The notes under the pieces were generated by a model that had not been told where the DNA came from, did not search any database, and saw only the letters and a list, made by a program, of their open reading frames with translations. Of a stretch of DNA of 64,000 nt, positions 16,360 to 25,679 are shown piece after piece. Each line of letters begins with the position of its first letter. The first letter of the stretch is position 1. Made by a program: the position numbers and the translations under genes. The stretch is from positions 124,001-188,000 of the forward strand of contig CBDBCB010000013.1 in the NCBI GenBank assembly GCA_965202745.1, written 5' to 3'. The DNA comes from JACKII01 sp965202745 (lineage in GTDB: Bacteria; Pseudomonadota; Alphaproteobacteria; Bin95).

Positions 16360-17107
16360 TCCCCGCACGCTTCTCCCCCCGAGCGCCACCGCGCTGAGCC
16401 GGTCGATTGAAACCGTCATGGCCGAGCGCACCCAGGGCATCGAGGCCCCCATCGGCACGCTCTGGCATGTGGATACCTGCCCGGTCGAGCTTCTGCCCTG
16501 GCTGGCATGGGCCTTCTCAGTCGAGGTCTGGGAGCATGACTGGTCTGAGGAGATCAAGCGCGACGTGATCCGCTCGGCCATTGCCGTGCATCGCCTCAAG
16601 GGCACCCGGCAATCGGTCGAGATCGCCCTGGGGGCGCTCGGGTTTCGGATTGATCTGGTGGAAGCCTGGGAAGAGGGCGGCGATCCGCACACCTTCCGGC
16701 TCGACGCCTATGGCGATGATGTCTTTGCAGCGGGTTTCCAGATCGATGCCAAGCTCCTCGATACCGTCACACGTCTGATCGAGAACGTGAAGCCGGTGCG
16801 GTCGCATTTCACGCTCAGGATCGGCGAGAGCTTCGAGGATGATGCCTATCTTCGCGCGGGCGTGACCCAGGCGCATGTGCATCGGCTTGATCTCGATCCT
16901 GCGCCGCGTGTGCATGAGGCTGAGGGCGCGATCTATGCCCGCGCCGCGCACCGCATCCGGCGTAGAGACGCCCATGAATACATCCCGGCTGCGCGCATGG
17001 TGAAAGCCGATGCCACGAGTTTCACGCGCTCGGGCCACCGCCCGCGCATCACCAGCCGGATCACCCATGATTTCCAAGTAAGGGAGGGCGCAGCATATGC
17101 CGTCTAG
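16352..17107 (+). CDS. tail protein I
   Basis: The P2 gpI-like baseplate component has 251 residues. Landmarks are SRSIETVMAERTQGIEAPIG, then TLWHVDTCPVELLPWLAWAF and RHRLKGTRQSVE-like sequence (AVHRLKGTRQSVEIAL). The C-terminal extension is longer than P2 gpI. I chose the ATG at 16352 inside the J gene. It overlaps the fibre gene by 11 bases. Confidence 0.85.
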   Translation: MSDPRTLLPPSATALSRSIETVMAERTQGIEAPIGTLWHVDTCPVELLPWLAWAFSVEVWEHDWSEEIKRDVIRSAIAVHRLKGTRQSVEIALGALGFRIDLVEAWEEGGDPHTFRLDAYGDDVFAAGFQIDAKLLDTVTRLIENVKPVRSHFTLRIGESFEDDAYLRAGVTQAHVHRLDLDPAPRVHEAEGAIYARAAHRIRRRDAHEYIPAARMVKADATSFTRSGHRPRITSRITHDFQVREGAAYAV

Positions 17108-17618
17108 TGGACTTGAGCTGATCACCGATATCGGCGAGGCGAAACTCAACCAGGCGCTCGGCTCGGGCGTGGCGGTGCAGATCACCGAGATTGCGCTGGG
17201 CGATGGCAACGGGGCCAACTACAACCCCGGCGCTGGCCAGACCACGCTCAAGCGTGAGCTGGCGCGCAAGCCCATCGAAAAGACCCACATGGTGGGCACC
17301 AATGCCTGGCGCGTGATCGTCGAATTCCCAAGCGACACCCCGGCTTTCTATGTGCGAGAGATCGGCTTTTTCGATGCCGAGGGTGACATGATCGCGATCT
17401 GGGCAGGCATCGACATCGAGGCGCGCCAGACCGGGGCCATCGATTATGCGCTGGAGCACATTCTCAATCTGAGCCGGGTCAAGGATGGACTGGTGATCGT
17501 GAATGCACCGGATGATGCACTTTTCGACCTGAGCGTTACCACGGCCACGGCCATCGCAAACCTGCAACTTGAACAACTGCGCCAGGCGGATGCGATCCGC
17601 GCCGCGCAGGGAGCCTAA
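17097..17618 (+). CDS. tail fibre N-terminal-type protein (DUF3751-like)
   Basis: The 173-residue protein matches the N-terminal attachment domain of P2-like tail fibres (PSSGLELITDIGEAKLNQAL, then ITEIALGDGNG and VREIGFFDAEGDMIAI). It ends where long fibres would continue into shaft and tip repeats, so the receptor-binding part seems to be encoded by the next gene. A GGGAGGG site precedes the ATG. Confidence 0.8.
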   Translation: MPSSGLELITDIGEAKLNQALGSGVAVQITEIALGDGNGANYNPGAGQTTLKRELARKPIEKTHMVGTNAWRVIVEFPSDTPAFYVREIGFFDAEGDMIAIWAGIDIEARQTGAIDYALEHILNLSRVKDGLVIVNAPDDALFDLSVTTATAIANLQLEQLRQADAIRAAQGA

Positions 17619-17632
17619 AGAGGAGACCTGAA

Positions 17633-18346
17633 ATGGCGACAAGCACGGAACAAATCAACGATCTGATCGCCGGTTACACGGCGCTCAAAACGTATTACGA
17701 GGGCGCGCGGGAAGGGATCGACAACAAGGTAAATACCCTTGTGAACAGCGCATCCGCCCTGTTTTCGCGCCCCATCCACATCGACCCGGTGAACGGCGAT
17801 GATGCCAATTCGGGAGACGGGAACAACCCCGTAAAAACGCTGGAAGGTGCTGCCGCGCGGACTGCGACCAGCGGCCAGTACGAGATCCTGATTTACGGTG
17901 ATCTGGTCTGCGACAAGCGCGTCGTGTTCAAGGGTCAGAGCATCATGTTCCGCACCGATGCGCTCAACACCAAACGGCGCATCGACTTCGCCAACCAGAT
18001 CGACGGGGTGGACAGGCGCAGCCCGCACATCGTGATGGGGCAGAAGATGGGTGTTCTGGACTTCCGGGACATCATCTTTGGCAACAACGTCGCCGCACCG
18101 CATGTGGTCTACAAGCGGATGATCGAGGGCACGGGCTTCACCGTGGTCAATACGTGGATTTGCGAGTGGGATACCGCCGCTGGCGACGATCTGCATTTCA
18201 CCGGCTCGAATGCGCAGGTGGCGCTCTGGATTTTGTCCGGCGCATTCCCGGCGGAACAGGCGGGCCATTGGATGGAAGGCGTTGCCGCAGGCACCGACCC
18301 CGCGACCGTATCGAAAATCGTCAACACCAATCTGACCACACTCTAA
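17633..18346 (+). CDS. putative tail-fibre tip / receptor-binding protein
   Basis: The 237-residue protein starts MATSTEQINDLIAGYTALK with a short coiled-coil segment, followed by a beta-rich region beginning RPIHIDPVNGDDANSGDG. That DP.NGDD..G.G segment resembles the opening of phage beta-helix appendage proteins. Its place after the short fibre gene and before a putative assembly chaperone supports host-receptor binding. No catalytic motif is seen. Confidence 0.6.
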   Translation: MATSTEQINDLIAGYTALKTYYEGAREGIDNKVNTLVNSASALFSRPIHIDPVNGDDANSGDGNNPVKTLEGAAARTATSGQYEILIYGDLVCDKRVVFKGQSIMFRTDALNTKRRIDFANQIDGVDRRSPHIVMGQKMGVLDFRDIIFGNNVAAPHVVYKRMIEGTGFTVVNTWICEWDTAAGDDLHFTGSNAQVALWILSGAFPAEQAGHWMEGVAAGTDPATVSKIVNTNLTTL

Positions 18347-18356
18347 GGAGGCGCAC

Positions 18357-18863
18357 ATGCTTATCATCGTAACCCATAACGGCGTGATCCGCGCCAATGT
18401 CGAACCCGCCGAGGCATTTGCGGCTGGCGTGCCCCAAGCGGCCATCGGAGCCGCCATCAAGGCCCGTGCGAAACACGATGTGGCTGAATTTGCCGATGGC
18501 TACCCCGCCCGGCTGGCAAGCCGCTCAGCGGGCAAGCTGGCTGAATACCGCATCAAAGAGGAGATTGCCCGCGATCCTGCCAGTGCAGGAGATGCCGAGC
18601 TGGCGCTGATCGACCGTGAAGCGGCGGCACGCGGTTTCGACCGCGATGTGCTGATCGCTCAGATCAACACCCAAGCCGCCGCCTATCGCCAGATCGCACT
18701 CCTGATCGGTGCGCTGGAGGCCGAGGCCGGGGCCGCGATCACCGCCATTCCCGACGATGCCGACGACATCGAAACCCAAATCCACACCGTCCTGGGCGCG
18801 GCGAAAGCCCAGGAAGAAGCGGCCTTTGTCGAGGCCGTCGCGCTCATCAACGGAGGTTCCTGA
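18357..18863 (+). CDS. putative tail-fibre assembly or accessory protein
   Basis: The 168-residue, Ala-rich helical protein starts MLIIVTHNGVIRANVEP, with an AAGGAGG site six bases upstream. It occupies the position of tail-fibre assembly chaperones (P2 G) between fibre and sheath genes, but I see no motif that proves this. It ends two bases before the sheath gene. Confidence 0.45.
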   Translation: MLIIVTHNGVIRANVEPAEAFAAGVPQAAIGAAIKARAKHDVAEFADGYPARLASRSAGKLAEYRIKEEIARDPASAGDAELALIDREAAARGFDRDVLIAQINTQAAAYRQIALLIGALEAEAGAAITAIPDDADDIETQIHTVLGAAKAQEEAAFVEAVALINGGS

Positions 18864-18865
18864 TC

Positions 18866-20033
18866 ATGCCTGAGCAATTTCTCCACGGCGTCGAGGTTGT
18901 CGAGATCGACACCGGCACGCGCCCCATTCGCACCGTGCGCTCCTCGGTCATTGGCCTGGTGGGCACCGCCCCCGATGCCGATGCCAAGAAGTTCCCGCTC
19001 AACAAGCCCGTGCTGATTGCAGGCAAGCGCAGCGATGCGGCTGGTCTGGGTGACGCTGGCACCCTGATGCCTGCCATCGATGACATCTTCGATCAGGCCG
19101 GGGCCATCGTGGTCGTCGTGCGCGTCGAAGAGGGCATCGATGATGCCGCCACCTTGTCCAACGTGATCGGCGGCACCGATGCGATCACCGGCCTGCCCGA
19201 GGGGCTCCAGGTGCTTCTCACCGCCGAGAGCGAGCTGGGCGTTGCCCCGCGCATCCTGGTGGTGCCGGAGTTCTCCCAGGAGCAAGCGGTGGTGGCCGAT
19301 CTGATCTCGATTGCGACGAAGCTGCGAGCCGTGATCATCGCCGATGGCCCGAATTCCAACGACGCCGACGCCATCGCCTTGGACCTGTCGCGACAATTTC
19401 GGCTCGGATCGCATCTACCTGGTCGATCCCTGGGTGAAGGTCTGGGATACCGTGACATCCACCGAGATCATCCGCCCGGCCTCGGCCCGTGTCGCGGGCG
19501 TGATCGCCAAATCGGATGCCGAGCGCGGCTTCTGGCACTCGCCGTCCAACCGGCTGATCGATGGCATCCTGGGCACCGCCCGGCCCATCGATTTCACCCT
19601 GGGCGATGCGACCTCGCGCGCGAACATCCTCAATGAGAACGAGGTTACCACGATCATCCAGCGTGATGGCTATCGCCTCTGGGGCAACCGCACGCTCAGC
19701 GCCGATCCCAAATGGGCATTCCTCAAGCGCCGCCGGATCGCCGACATGATCAACGAAAGCATCATGCAGGCGCATTTCTGGGCCGTGGATCGCAACGCGG
19801 ATCGCACCTATTTCGAGGATGTGAACGCCTACGGGCGGCGCATGATCACCGTGGGTGCGCTGGTTGGCTTCAAATGCTGGGCCGATCCCGATCTCAACAC
19901 CCCCAAGGCGCTCGAAGCGGGCCAGGTCTATTTCGACTACGATTGGGTCGAGACGCCCACCGCCGAGCACATCACTTTCCGCTCCATGATCAACAACGGC
20001 TACCTCTCCGAGGTCCTGCCGAATGCAGCCTGA
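18866..20033 (+). pseudogene. contractile tail sheath protein FI, frameshifted
   Basis: This would be the sheath subunit that drives tail contraction. The first frame gives an N-terminal part (MPEQFLHGVEVVEIDTGTRP, PILVVPEFS-like RILVVPEFSQEQAV). It goes wrong after DAIALDLSRQ. From about 19392 another frame continues NFGSDRIYLVDPWVKVWD and runs to a normal C-terminus ending at 20033. The simplest reading is one extra A near 19393 (TCGCGACAAT instead of TCGCGCAAT). Restored, the protein would be about 389 residues, a normal FI length. Confidence 0.88.
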
Positions 20034-20047
20034 GGAGGGCCTGAAAC

Positions 20048-20554
20048 ATGCGTGATCTTCTGAAATTCATGAATGGCTTTGTCGATGGCTACGGTTATGC
20101 CGGTGTCATTTCGGCGGCTGAGGTGCCCAAGATCGAGGTGGCCACCCGCGAATTCAACGCGGCGGGCATGGCTGGCCCCATCGAGGTGCGCATGGCGCGG
20201 CTGGCCAATTCGCTCATGGCCAAGCTCACTTTCGAGGGCTTCGATCCGCACCTTTATGAGACCCTCGACATCACCGAGGGCGCTCTGATCCCGTTCACCA
20301 TCAAGGGCTCCACCGAGGATGGCGACGGGGCCACCCACGCGCACAACATCAAGATGCGCGGTTTCCTCAAGGTCCTCGATGAGGGCGAGTGGAGGGATGG
20401 CGAGGGCGTGCCGCTCAAGCTTGATATGAGCCTGCGCTATTACAAGCGCGAGCGCGATGGCGTGGAGCTCTTCGAGATCGACCAGGAGAACATGGTATTC
20501 CGCGTGCGCGGCAATGACCTCCTGGCGCAACACCGCACCAATATCGCGCGCTGA
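20048..20554 (+). CDS. contractile tail tube protein FII
   Basis: The tube subunit lies inside the sheath. At 168 residues it has the expected FII length and opens MRDLLKFMNGFVDGYGYAGV, followed by VRMARLANSL, a GSTEDG loop and RYYKRERDGVELFEID near the end, typical of P2-type FII. A GAGGAGGGC site precedes the ATG. It is intact although the sheath gene upstream is broken. Confidence 0.88.
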   Translation: MRDLLKFMNGFVDGYGYAGVISAAEVPKIEVATREFNAAGMAGPIEVRMARLANSLMAKLTFEGFDPHLYETLDITEGALIPFTIKGSTEDGDGATHAHNIKMRGFLKVLDEGEWRDGEGVPLKLDMSLRYYKRERDGVELFEIDQENMVFRVRGNDLLAQHRTNIAR

Positions 20555-20567
20555 GGAGGGCTGAGAC

Positions 20568-20834
20568 ATGGCACATAGCGAAACCATCACCCTGCAATAC
20601 CCCTTCACCTTCGAGGGCGAGGAGATCACCGAGATCACCATCCGTCGCCCGAAAATACGCGACATGAAAAAGGCCCAGAAGCACAAGGACGACATGGAAA
20701 AATCCATTCACATGATCGCCGATCTGGCCGAGGTGTCGCCCAAGCTGGTGGAGGAGCTCGACACCGAGGACTTTGGCGCGGTGAGTGCCAAGGTGGGGGA
20801 GTTTATGGGCGTATCGGGGGAACAGACCCCGTAA
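20568..20834 (+). CDS. tail assembly chaperone E
   Basis: P2 gpE-like proteins chaperone the tape measure. The 88-residue protein has the family's N-terminal strand pattern (ETITLQYPFTFEGEEITEIT, then IRRPKIRDMKKA) and an acidic C-terminal half. It lies between FII and the tape measure. Just before its stop, the sequence TCGGGGGAAC offers a place for a -1 slip into the E' frame. Confidence 0.8.
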   Translation: MAHSETITLQYPFTFEGEEITEITIRRPKIRDMKKAQKHKDDMEKSIHMIADLAEVSPKLVEELDTEDFGAVSAKVGEFMGVSGEQTP

Positions 20835-20857
20835 GGCTGCGCCCGGTCGCCCTTTTC

Positions 20858-20971
20858 ATGAGCCGCCATTTCTACTGGCAACCATCCGAGATCGATGAGT
20901 TGCCAGTGGAAGAGCTCCTCGAAACCTTCGAGGACGCGAAAACCTACCTTGAGAAAGAGCGAGAGAAGTGA
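20858..20971 (+). CDS. E' frame of the tail assembly chaperone (37 residues)
   Basis: In P2-type tails a translational frameshift near the end of E makes an extended E+E' product. Here the -1 frame is open through the E stop. It then reads MSRHFYWQPSEIDELPVEEL and on to the TGA at 20969-20971, which shares a base with the tape-measure ATG. The FYWQPSEIDELP block is typical of E'/T-type extensions. It could be made either by frameshifting from E or from its own ATG at 20858. Confidence 0.7.
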   Translation: MSRHFYWQPSEIDELPVEELLETFEDAKTYLEKEREK

Positions 20972-23395
20972 TGATCCCTACCGTTGGTGTCGATGTCCTG
21001 GTGAGCCTGGCAGACCGGCTCTCGGCACCGCTGAGGGATGCGGAAGCGACTATCGCGCGCGCCTCGGCACGAATGAACCGCCGCCTCCAGCTCTCCATGA
21101 AGCTGGCGGGCGGCGGTGCCGCCGCAGCCGGGATCGCCTACGGCGCGCAACGCCTGGTCACCGGCTTCACCGATAGCATCCGAGAGGTCGAGCGCGCCAA
21201 GGGCGAGCTGGCCACGCTGGGCGTGCGCGATCTCGATGCAGTGGTGCAACGCGGCTATGAGATGCAGACCCAGCTTGCCGGGATCACGGCGGATGCCTTT
21301 GTGCGCGCCTCCTATGACATCAAATCCGGGATCAGCTCGCTCACCGATCAGGGCGTGGCCGATATGACCGCCGCCGCCATGCTGGTGGCCAAGGCCACGC
21401 GGGGCCAGGCCGAGCAAATGACCTCGCTTTTTGCGACCTCCTACGGGATATTCAAAGACCAGTATGCAGCCATGAGCGATGCCGATTTCGGCAATATGTT
21501 CGGGGCCGCGCTTTCCGCCTCGGTGCAACAGTTCAAGACCGATGGCGCGGCGATGCAGCAAGCCATCGAGACCGCAGGCGCGGGGGCGGTCAATCTCGGC
21601 ATGCAAATGACCGAACAGCTCACGCTCTTGGGCATAATGCAACAGCAAATGCAGGCCGGTGAGGCGGGCACCGCGTTACGCGCTTTAGCCACCAACGCGG
21701 CCCGAGCGCATGAGAAATTCGGAAAGATGGCTGTCACCGCCGAGCGCCCGGTGCGCGTGCGCATCCTCGATGAGAATGGCCAGCTTCGCGCGATGCCCGA
21801 TATCCTGACCGATCTCAGGGCGCGCTATGGCGAGACCCTCGATGCCTTCGAGGCGGCTGAGATCAAGGATGCCTTTGGCACTGATGAGGCAATGAAAATG
21901 ATCAACGCCCTCTATGGCCAGGAGGCGGCGGTGCGCGCCAATGCCGAGGCCCTGGGCGATGCGGCGGATCAGGGGGCCGAGTTCACCGAACAAATGGCCC
22001 GTGCCGCCGATAGCAACTGGGATGCGGCGATGGTCCTCCTCTCCCAGAAAATGGACGTGCTGCGCCAAAAGATCGGCGAGCGGCTTCTGCCCGTGGTCGA
22101 GCGGCTCTTGCCGGTGATCGATGCATTCATCGCCACCGCCTTTGACTGGATCGATGCCAACCCCGAGCTGGTCACCGGGATCGGCGCGGTGGTGGCGGGC
22201 CTCGGCGCGCTGGCCGCGATTGTGGCCCCCATTCTGATCGGCGCGGGCGCGCTGGTGAGCGGCTGGGCGATGATGAGCTATGGGGCCACGCGGCTCGGCC
22301 TTGCCGTGTTCAACGTGGGCAAATGGGTGGCCGGTGCCGGGCGCTGGCTTCTCTGGCTCGGTCGCCTGGTGCTGCCCCTGGTGGGCAAGGCGGTCATGTT
22401 CATCGGGCGGGCGCTGATCGCCAACCCAATCGGCGCGATCATCATGGGCATCGCGGGTGCTGCCTTCCTCATCTATAAATACTGGGAGCCGATTTCCGCC
22501 TTTTTCCAGGACCTTTGGGCGCAGGTGGTCGATGCCTTCACTGGCGCGGTGGACTGGATCACCAGCGCCGTGGATAGCGTGATCGGCTTCGACTGGGCGA
22601 GCCTTCTCACCCTCGATGGCCTGCGGTCCGCCTGGAGCGCGGTCACCGGCTTCCTGGGCCGCGTGCTGGGAAACCTCTGGGATGCGCTCAGCCCGATCGC
22701 ATGGTTTGGGATCGTGCGATCCGAGGACCTGGCCAACGCCTGGGCGGCGGTCACCAGCTTCATCACCGGCACCGCGAGCAAGCTCTGGGAGGGCATCACC
22801 AGCATCGAGTGGAATATCGATTGGTCCTCGGTGTCCGCTGCCATCGATGAGGTGGTGGGCGTGGTTCAAGCTGGCTGGGAGACGCTGGAGGGCATCTTCG
22901 ATAGCATCATCGCCGCCGCCGCCGCCATGAGCGCCGCGATCCGCAGCGCGCTCCCCGGCAACGCCAATGTCAACGTGGCCCTATCGGGTGCGCCCGCGCC
23001 AGTCCAGGCGCGCAAGCGGCGGGTGGTATAAACCCGGCTGGCTCTTGACCGGCGAGCAAGGCCCCGAGTTGCGCTATGAGACCCAAGGCGGCTTCATCGC
23101 GCACAATCGCGCCCTGCGCGGCATGCTCGATATGGCCAGCCGCACCCGCGACCTGGTGAGCGGCATCGGCTTTGAGGGTCTGGGCACAAGCCCGGTGCCT
23201 GCGCTGACCACCGTCGCGGCGGCGGCTGGACCCACCATGCAACGCGGGCCGATCACGCTTTCGCCGCAATACAACATGTCCATGAGCTTCGAGCGGGGCG
23301 TGGATATGGATGAGGTGCGCGACACCGTGCGCCAGGATCTCATCGCCGCTGAGGAGCGGGCGCAAGCCGATCTGAGGAGGCTGCTGCATGACTAA
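20971..23395 (+). pseudogene. tail tape measure protein T, frameshifted near the 3' end
   Basis: This protein sets tail length. The first frame gives 687 residues with an N-terminal helical region, several hydrophobic segments (about residues 400-510) and an Ala-rich end. Near 23,010 the frame should pass to the +1 frame, where ASGGWYKPGWLLTGEQGPEL and a normal tape-measure C-terminus continue to 23395. The sequence CAGGCGCGCAAGC is consistent with loss of one CG from a CGCGCG run. Without the correction the protein loses about 125 C-terminal residues. Confidence 0.82.
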
Positions 23396-23556
23396 GGTGA
23401 TGATGATGCTCGGGGCGTATCCCTTCATGCTGGACACCGCCGCCTATTAACAGCTCAAGCGCAGCTCGGAATATCGCTGGAAAGAGCTTGATCGGATCGG
23501 GCGCAAGCCCGCCCAGCAATATGTGGGGCCTGGGGCCGATCAGATCAAGCTTTCGT
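23388..23556 (+). pseudogene. tail protein U, N-terminal remnant with internal stop
   Basis: The start MTKVMMMLGAYPFMLDTAAY is typical of the U family. The codon after AAY is TAA (23448-23450), where the family has Gln or similar, so a CAA-to-TAA change is likely. The frame continues QLKRSSEYRWKELDRIGRKP and YVGPGADQIKLSW, then the U sequence stops abruptly where gpX sequence begins. About half of U is missing. Confidence 0.8.
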
Positions 23557-23700
23557 GGGCTTTACCAGGTGGAGGATGTGATCGCCGCGAACCCCGGCCT
23601 TGCGGCCCTCGGGCCGGTGCTGCCCTCGGGGCAGATCATCGAGTTACCCGAGATCGAGGACACCGCGCAGGAGCGCCCCACGATCCGGCTATGGGATTGA
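23556..23700 (+). pseudogene. tail protein X, C-terminal remnant
   Basis: In a different frame from U, the sequence reads GLYQVEDVIAANPGLAALGP, then PSGQIIELPEI and ends RPTIRLWD. This is the C-terminal LysM-like half of tail protein X, which binds at the tail. Its N-terminus is absent. The U-X junction near 23,556 therefore marks a deletion that removed the end of U and the start of X. Confidence 0.8.
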
Positions 23701-24002
23701 TCGCCGTCCTCATGTAGCGAAGCGATAGGACATCAATAATGACAGCTGATTTCAAAGTGATCGCCGCTGGCATCAACATCACCCCCCAGATCAAGGATCG
23801 CCTCCTCAGCCTCTCGGTGAGCGATGAGGCGGGCTTCAAATCCGATCAGGTCGAGATCACCCTCGATGATCGGGATAACGCCATCGAGCTGCCCTTGCCC
23901 GGTGCGCCTCTTGTCGTGTTCATGGGGTATAAGGAGACATGGACCTGTCGCGGTTTGATGCCGCTCCTTTGATAGCATTTACTGCAACAAAGGAGACTGA
24001 CT

Positions 24003-24278
24003 ATGGGACTGAAACGGACAGACGACTTTCGCCAGGATGCGGTGCGGATCGCGCTGACAAGCGGGCTAACGCGTAAGCAAGTGGCCGACGATCTAGGTGT
24101 TGGCATGTCAACACTGAACAAATGGATCACCGCGCATCGAGACACAGACGTGGTTTCCAAAGAGGATTTGAGCCTCGCCAAAGAGAATGACCGGCTTCGG
24201 CGGGAGAACCGGCTCCTGAAGGAGGAGAGGGACATCCTAAAAAAGGCCACCCAGTTCTTCGCGGGCCTAAAGCAATGA
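24003..24278 (+). CDS. IS3-family transposase OrfA
   Basis: The 91-residue DNA-binding subunit has a helix-turn-helix (TSGLTRKQVADDLGVGMSTL) and a leucine-zipper-like C-terminus (LAKENDRLRRENRLLKEE). Near its end the heptamer AAAAAAG (24239-24245) is in the right phase for -1 frameshifting into OrfB, as in other IS3 elements. The ATG is preceded by AAAGGAG. Confidence 0.9.
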   Translation: MGLKRTDDFRQDAVRIALTSGLTRKQVADDLGVGMSTLNKWITAHRDTDVVSKEDLSLAKENDRLRRENRLLKEERDILKKATQFFAGLKQ

Positions 24279-25132
24279 GGTTTAGGTTCATCGAAGAGCC
24301 CCGTGACAGCTTTCCAGCCAAACGCTTATGCCATGTTGTCGGTGTCAGCCCGCGCGGATTGCGGGCTTTCCGCACCCGTCCGGCCAGCCGCAGACAGCGG
24401 TCTGATATGGTGACGTTGGCGCACATCAGAGAGCAGTCGCGTCTCAGCCTGGGCCGGTATGGTCGGCCAAGAATGACCGAGGAGCTAAAGGAGATCGGCT
24501 TGGATGTTGGCCACCGCCGTGTTGGCAGGTTGATGCGCCAGAACGGCATATCTGTTGTTAGAACACGCAAGCACAAAGTGACGACAGACAGCGATCACAA
24601 GTTCAACATCTCACCGAATTTGCTGAATCGGGACTTCACAGCGGGCAAGCCCAACCAGAAATGGGCGGGCGACATCAGTTATGTTTGGACGCGGGAGGGA
24701 TGGCTGTATCTGGCAGTGATCCTGGACCTGCATTCCCGGCGCGTCATCGGCTGGGCCGTCAGTAACCGGATGAAACGCGACTTGGCCATCAGAGCGCTAA
24801 ATATGGCCATTGCCTTCCGGGCACCACCGAAGGGCTGCATCCATCATACAGACCGTGGCAGCCAATATTGTTCTCACGACTACCAGAAGATCCTGCGCCA
24901 GCATGGGTTCAAGGTATCGATGAGTGGAAGGGGAAACTGCTACGACAACGCCGCTGTCGAAACCTTCTTCAAAACCATCAAGGCAGAGCTGATCTGGCGA
25001 CGGTCCTGGGAAACAAGGCGGCAAGCTGAGATGGCAATCTTCGAGTACATCAACGGCTTCTACAATCCGCGCCGCCGTCACAAAGCACTGGCTTGGAAAA
25101 GCCCCGTCGCCTTCGAACGAAAGGTGGCTTAA
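24275..25132 (+). CDS. IS3-family transposase OrfB (DDE integrase core)
   Basis: This is the catalytic part of the IS3 transposase. The 285-residue product has an HTH_21-type region (GRYGRPRMTEELKEIGLDVG) and then the rve core, with WAGDISYVWT (first Asp), HHTDRGSQYCSHDYQ (second Asp) and DNAAVETFFKTIKAE (Glu). It ends with the usual FYNPRRRHKAL motif. It overlaps OrfA by four bases. The active product is expected to be an OrfAB fusion made by frameshifting. Confidence 0.92.
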   Translation: MRFRFIEEPRDSFPAKRLCHVVGVSPRGLRAFRTRPASRRQRSDMVTLAHIREQSRLSLGRYGRPRMTEELKEIGLDVGHRRVGRLMRQNGISVVRTRKHKVTTDSDHKFNISPNLLNRDFTAGKPNQKWAGDISYVWTREGWLYLAVILDLHSRRVIGWAVSNRMKRDLAIRALNMAIAFRAPPKGCIHHTDRGSQYCSHDYQKILRQHGFKVSMSGRGNCYDNAAVETFFKTIKAELIWRRSWETRRQAEMAIFEYINGFYNPRRRHKALAWKSPVAFERKVA

Positions 25133-25679
25133 ACGAGCACTTGGGGCGGCACAAAAGCGTGACAGGTCCACTCCTCTTTATAGGCAAGGGCGAGGGCAAG
25201 ACCGCGAGTGGCCTGCCCATGCTCCCCCTGCCCATCACCAAATCGGGCAAGCTCTCCTGGTCAGTGACGCTGGCCACGCGGGGCGATTTCAAATCGGTCG
25301 AGGCCAACTGGCACAACGAAGAGACCGGGCAGAAAGAGAAGGTGGCCGAGGGCGAGGGCTCACCGATCAAGAAGCTGCACCACACTTACGCCACCAAGGA
25401 AGAGGCCCAGCGCGCCGCCAAGGCCGAGCTCGACAAGATCAAGCGCGGCAACGATACCCTCAGCATGACGATGCCCGGCAACCCGCTGATCGCCGCCGAG
25501 GGTCAAATCCTCGCGCTCGGGTTTCGGATTGGGGTGGCCGGGCTATGGTCGATCACCAGCGCCAAGCACCAGATCAGGGGGAGGGGTTTCACCACATCGA
25601 TTGAGACCGAGAAACCCAAATCAGAGGTCAGCTAGACAAGCGAGCGGATCAAAAATAAAACTATCACCAATCAAAAAAA

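Larger units (their letters stand above)
23940..25170 (+). mobile_element. IS3-family insertion sequence, complete, inside phage gene D
   Basis: Terminal inverted repeats begin TGGACCTGTC on both ends (left 23940-23967, right 25143-25170), with about six mismatches over 28 bases. Between them lie overlapping OrfA and OrfB of an IS3-type transposase. The flanking bases (ACA on the left, CTC on the right) do not form the 3-5 bp duplication expected, consistent with an adjacent deletion. The element looks potentially active. Confidence 0.88.
23739..25635 (+). pseudogene. late control protein D, split by IS3 and internally deleted
   Basis: gpD is a baseplate hub protein of P2-type tails. Its N-terminal part (23739-23939) reads MTADFKVIAAGINITPQIKD to VVFMGYKE. 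After the IS, from 25171, the C-terminal part reads LLFIGKGEGKTASGLPMLPL and ends at 25635. The family usually has about 330-350 residues. The two parts together give about 220, and the segment normally between them (roughly residues 65-185) is missing on both sides of the IS. The IS therefore came with, or later caused, a deletion. Confidence 0.85.
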
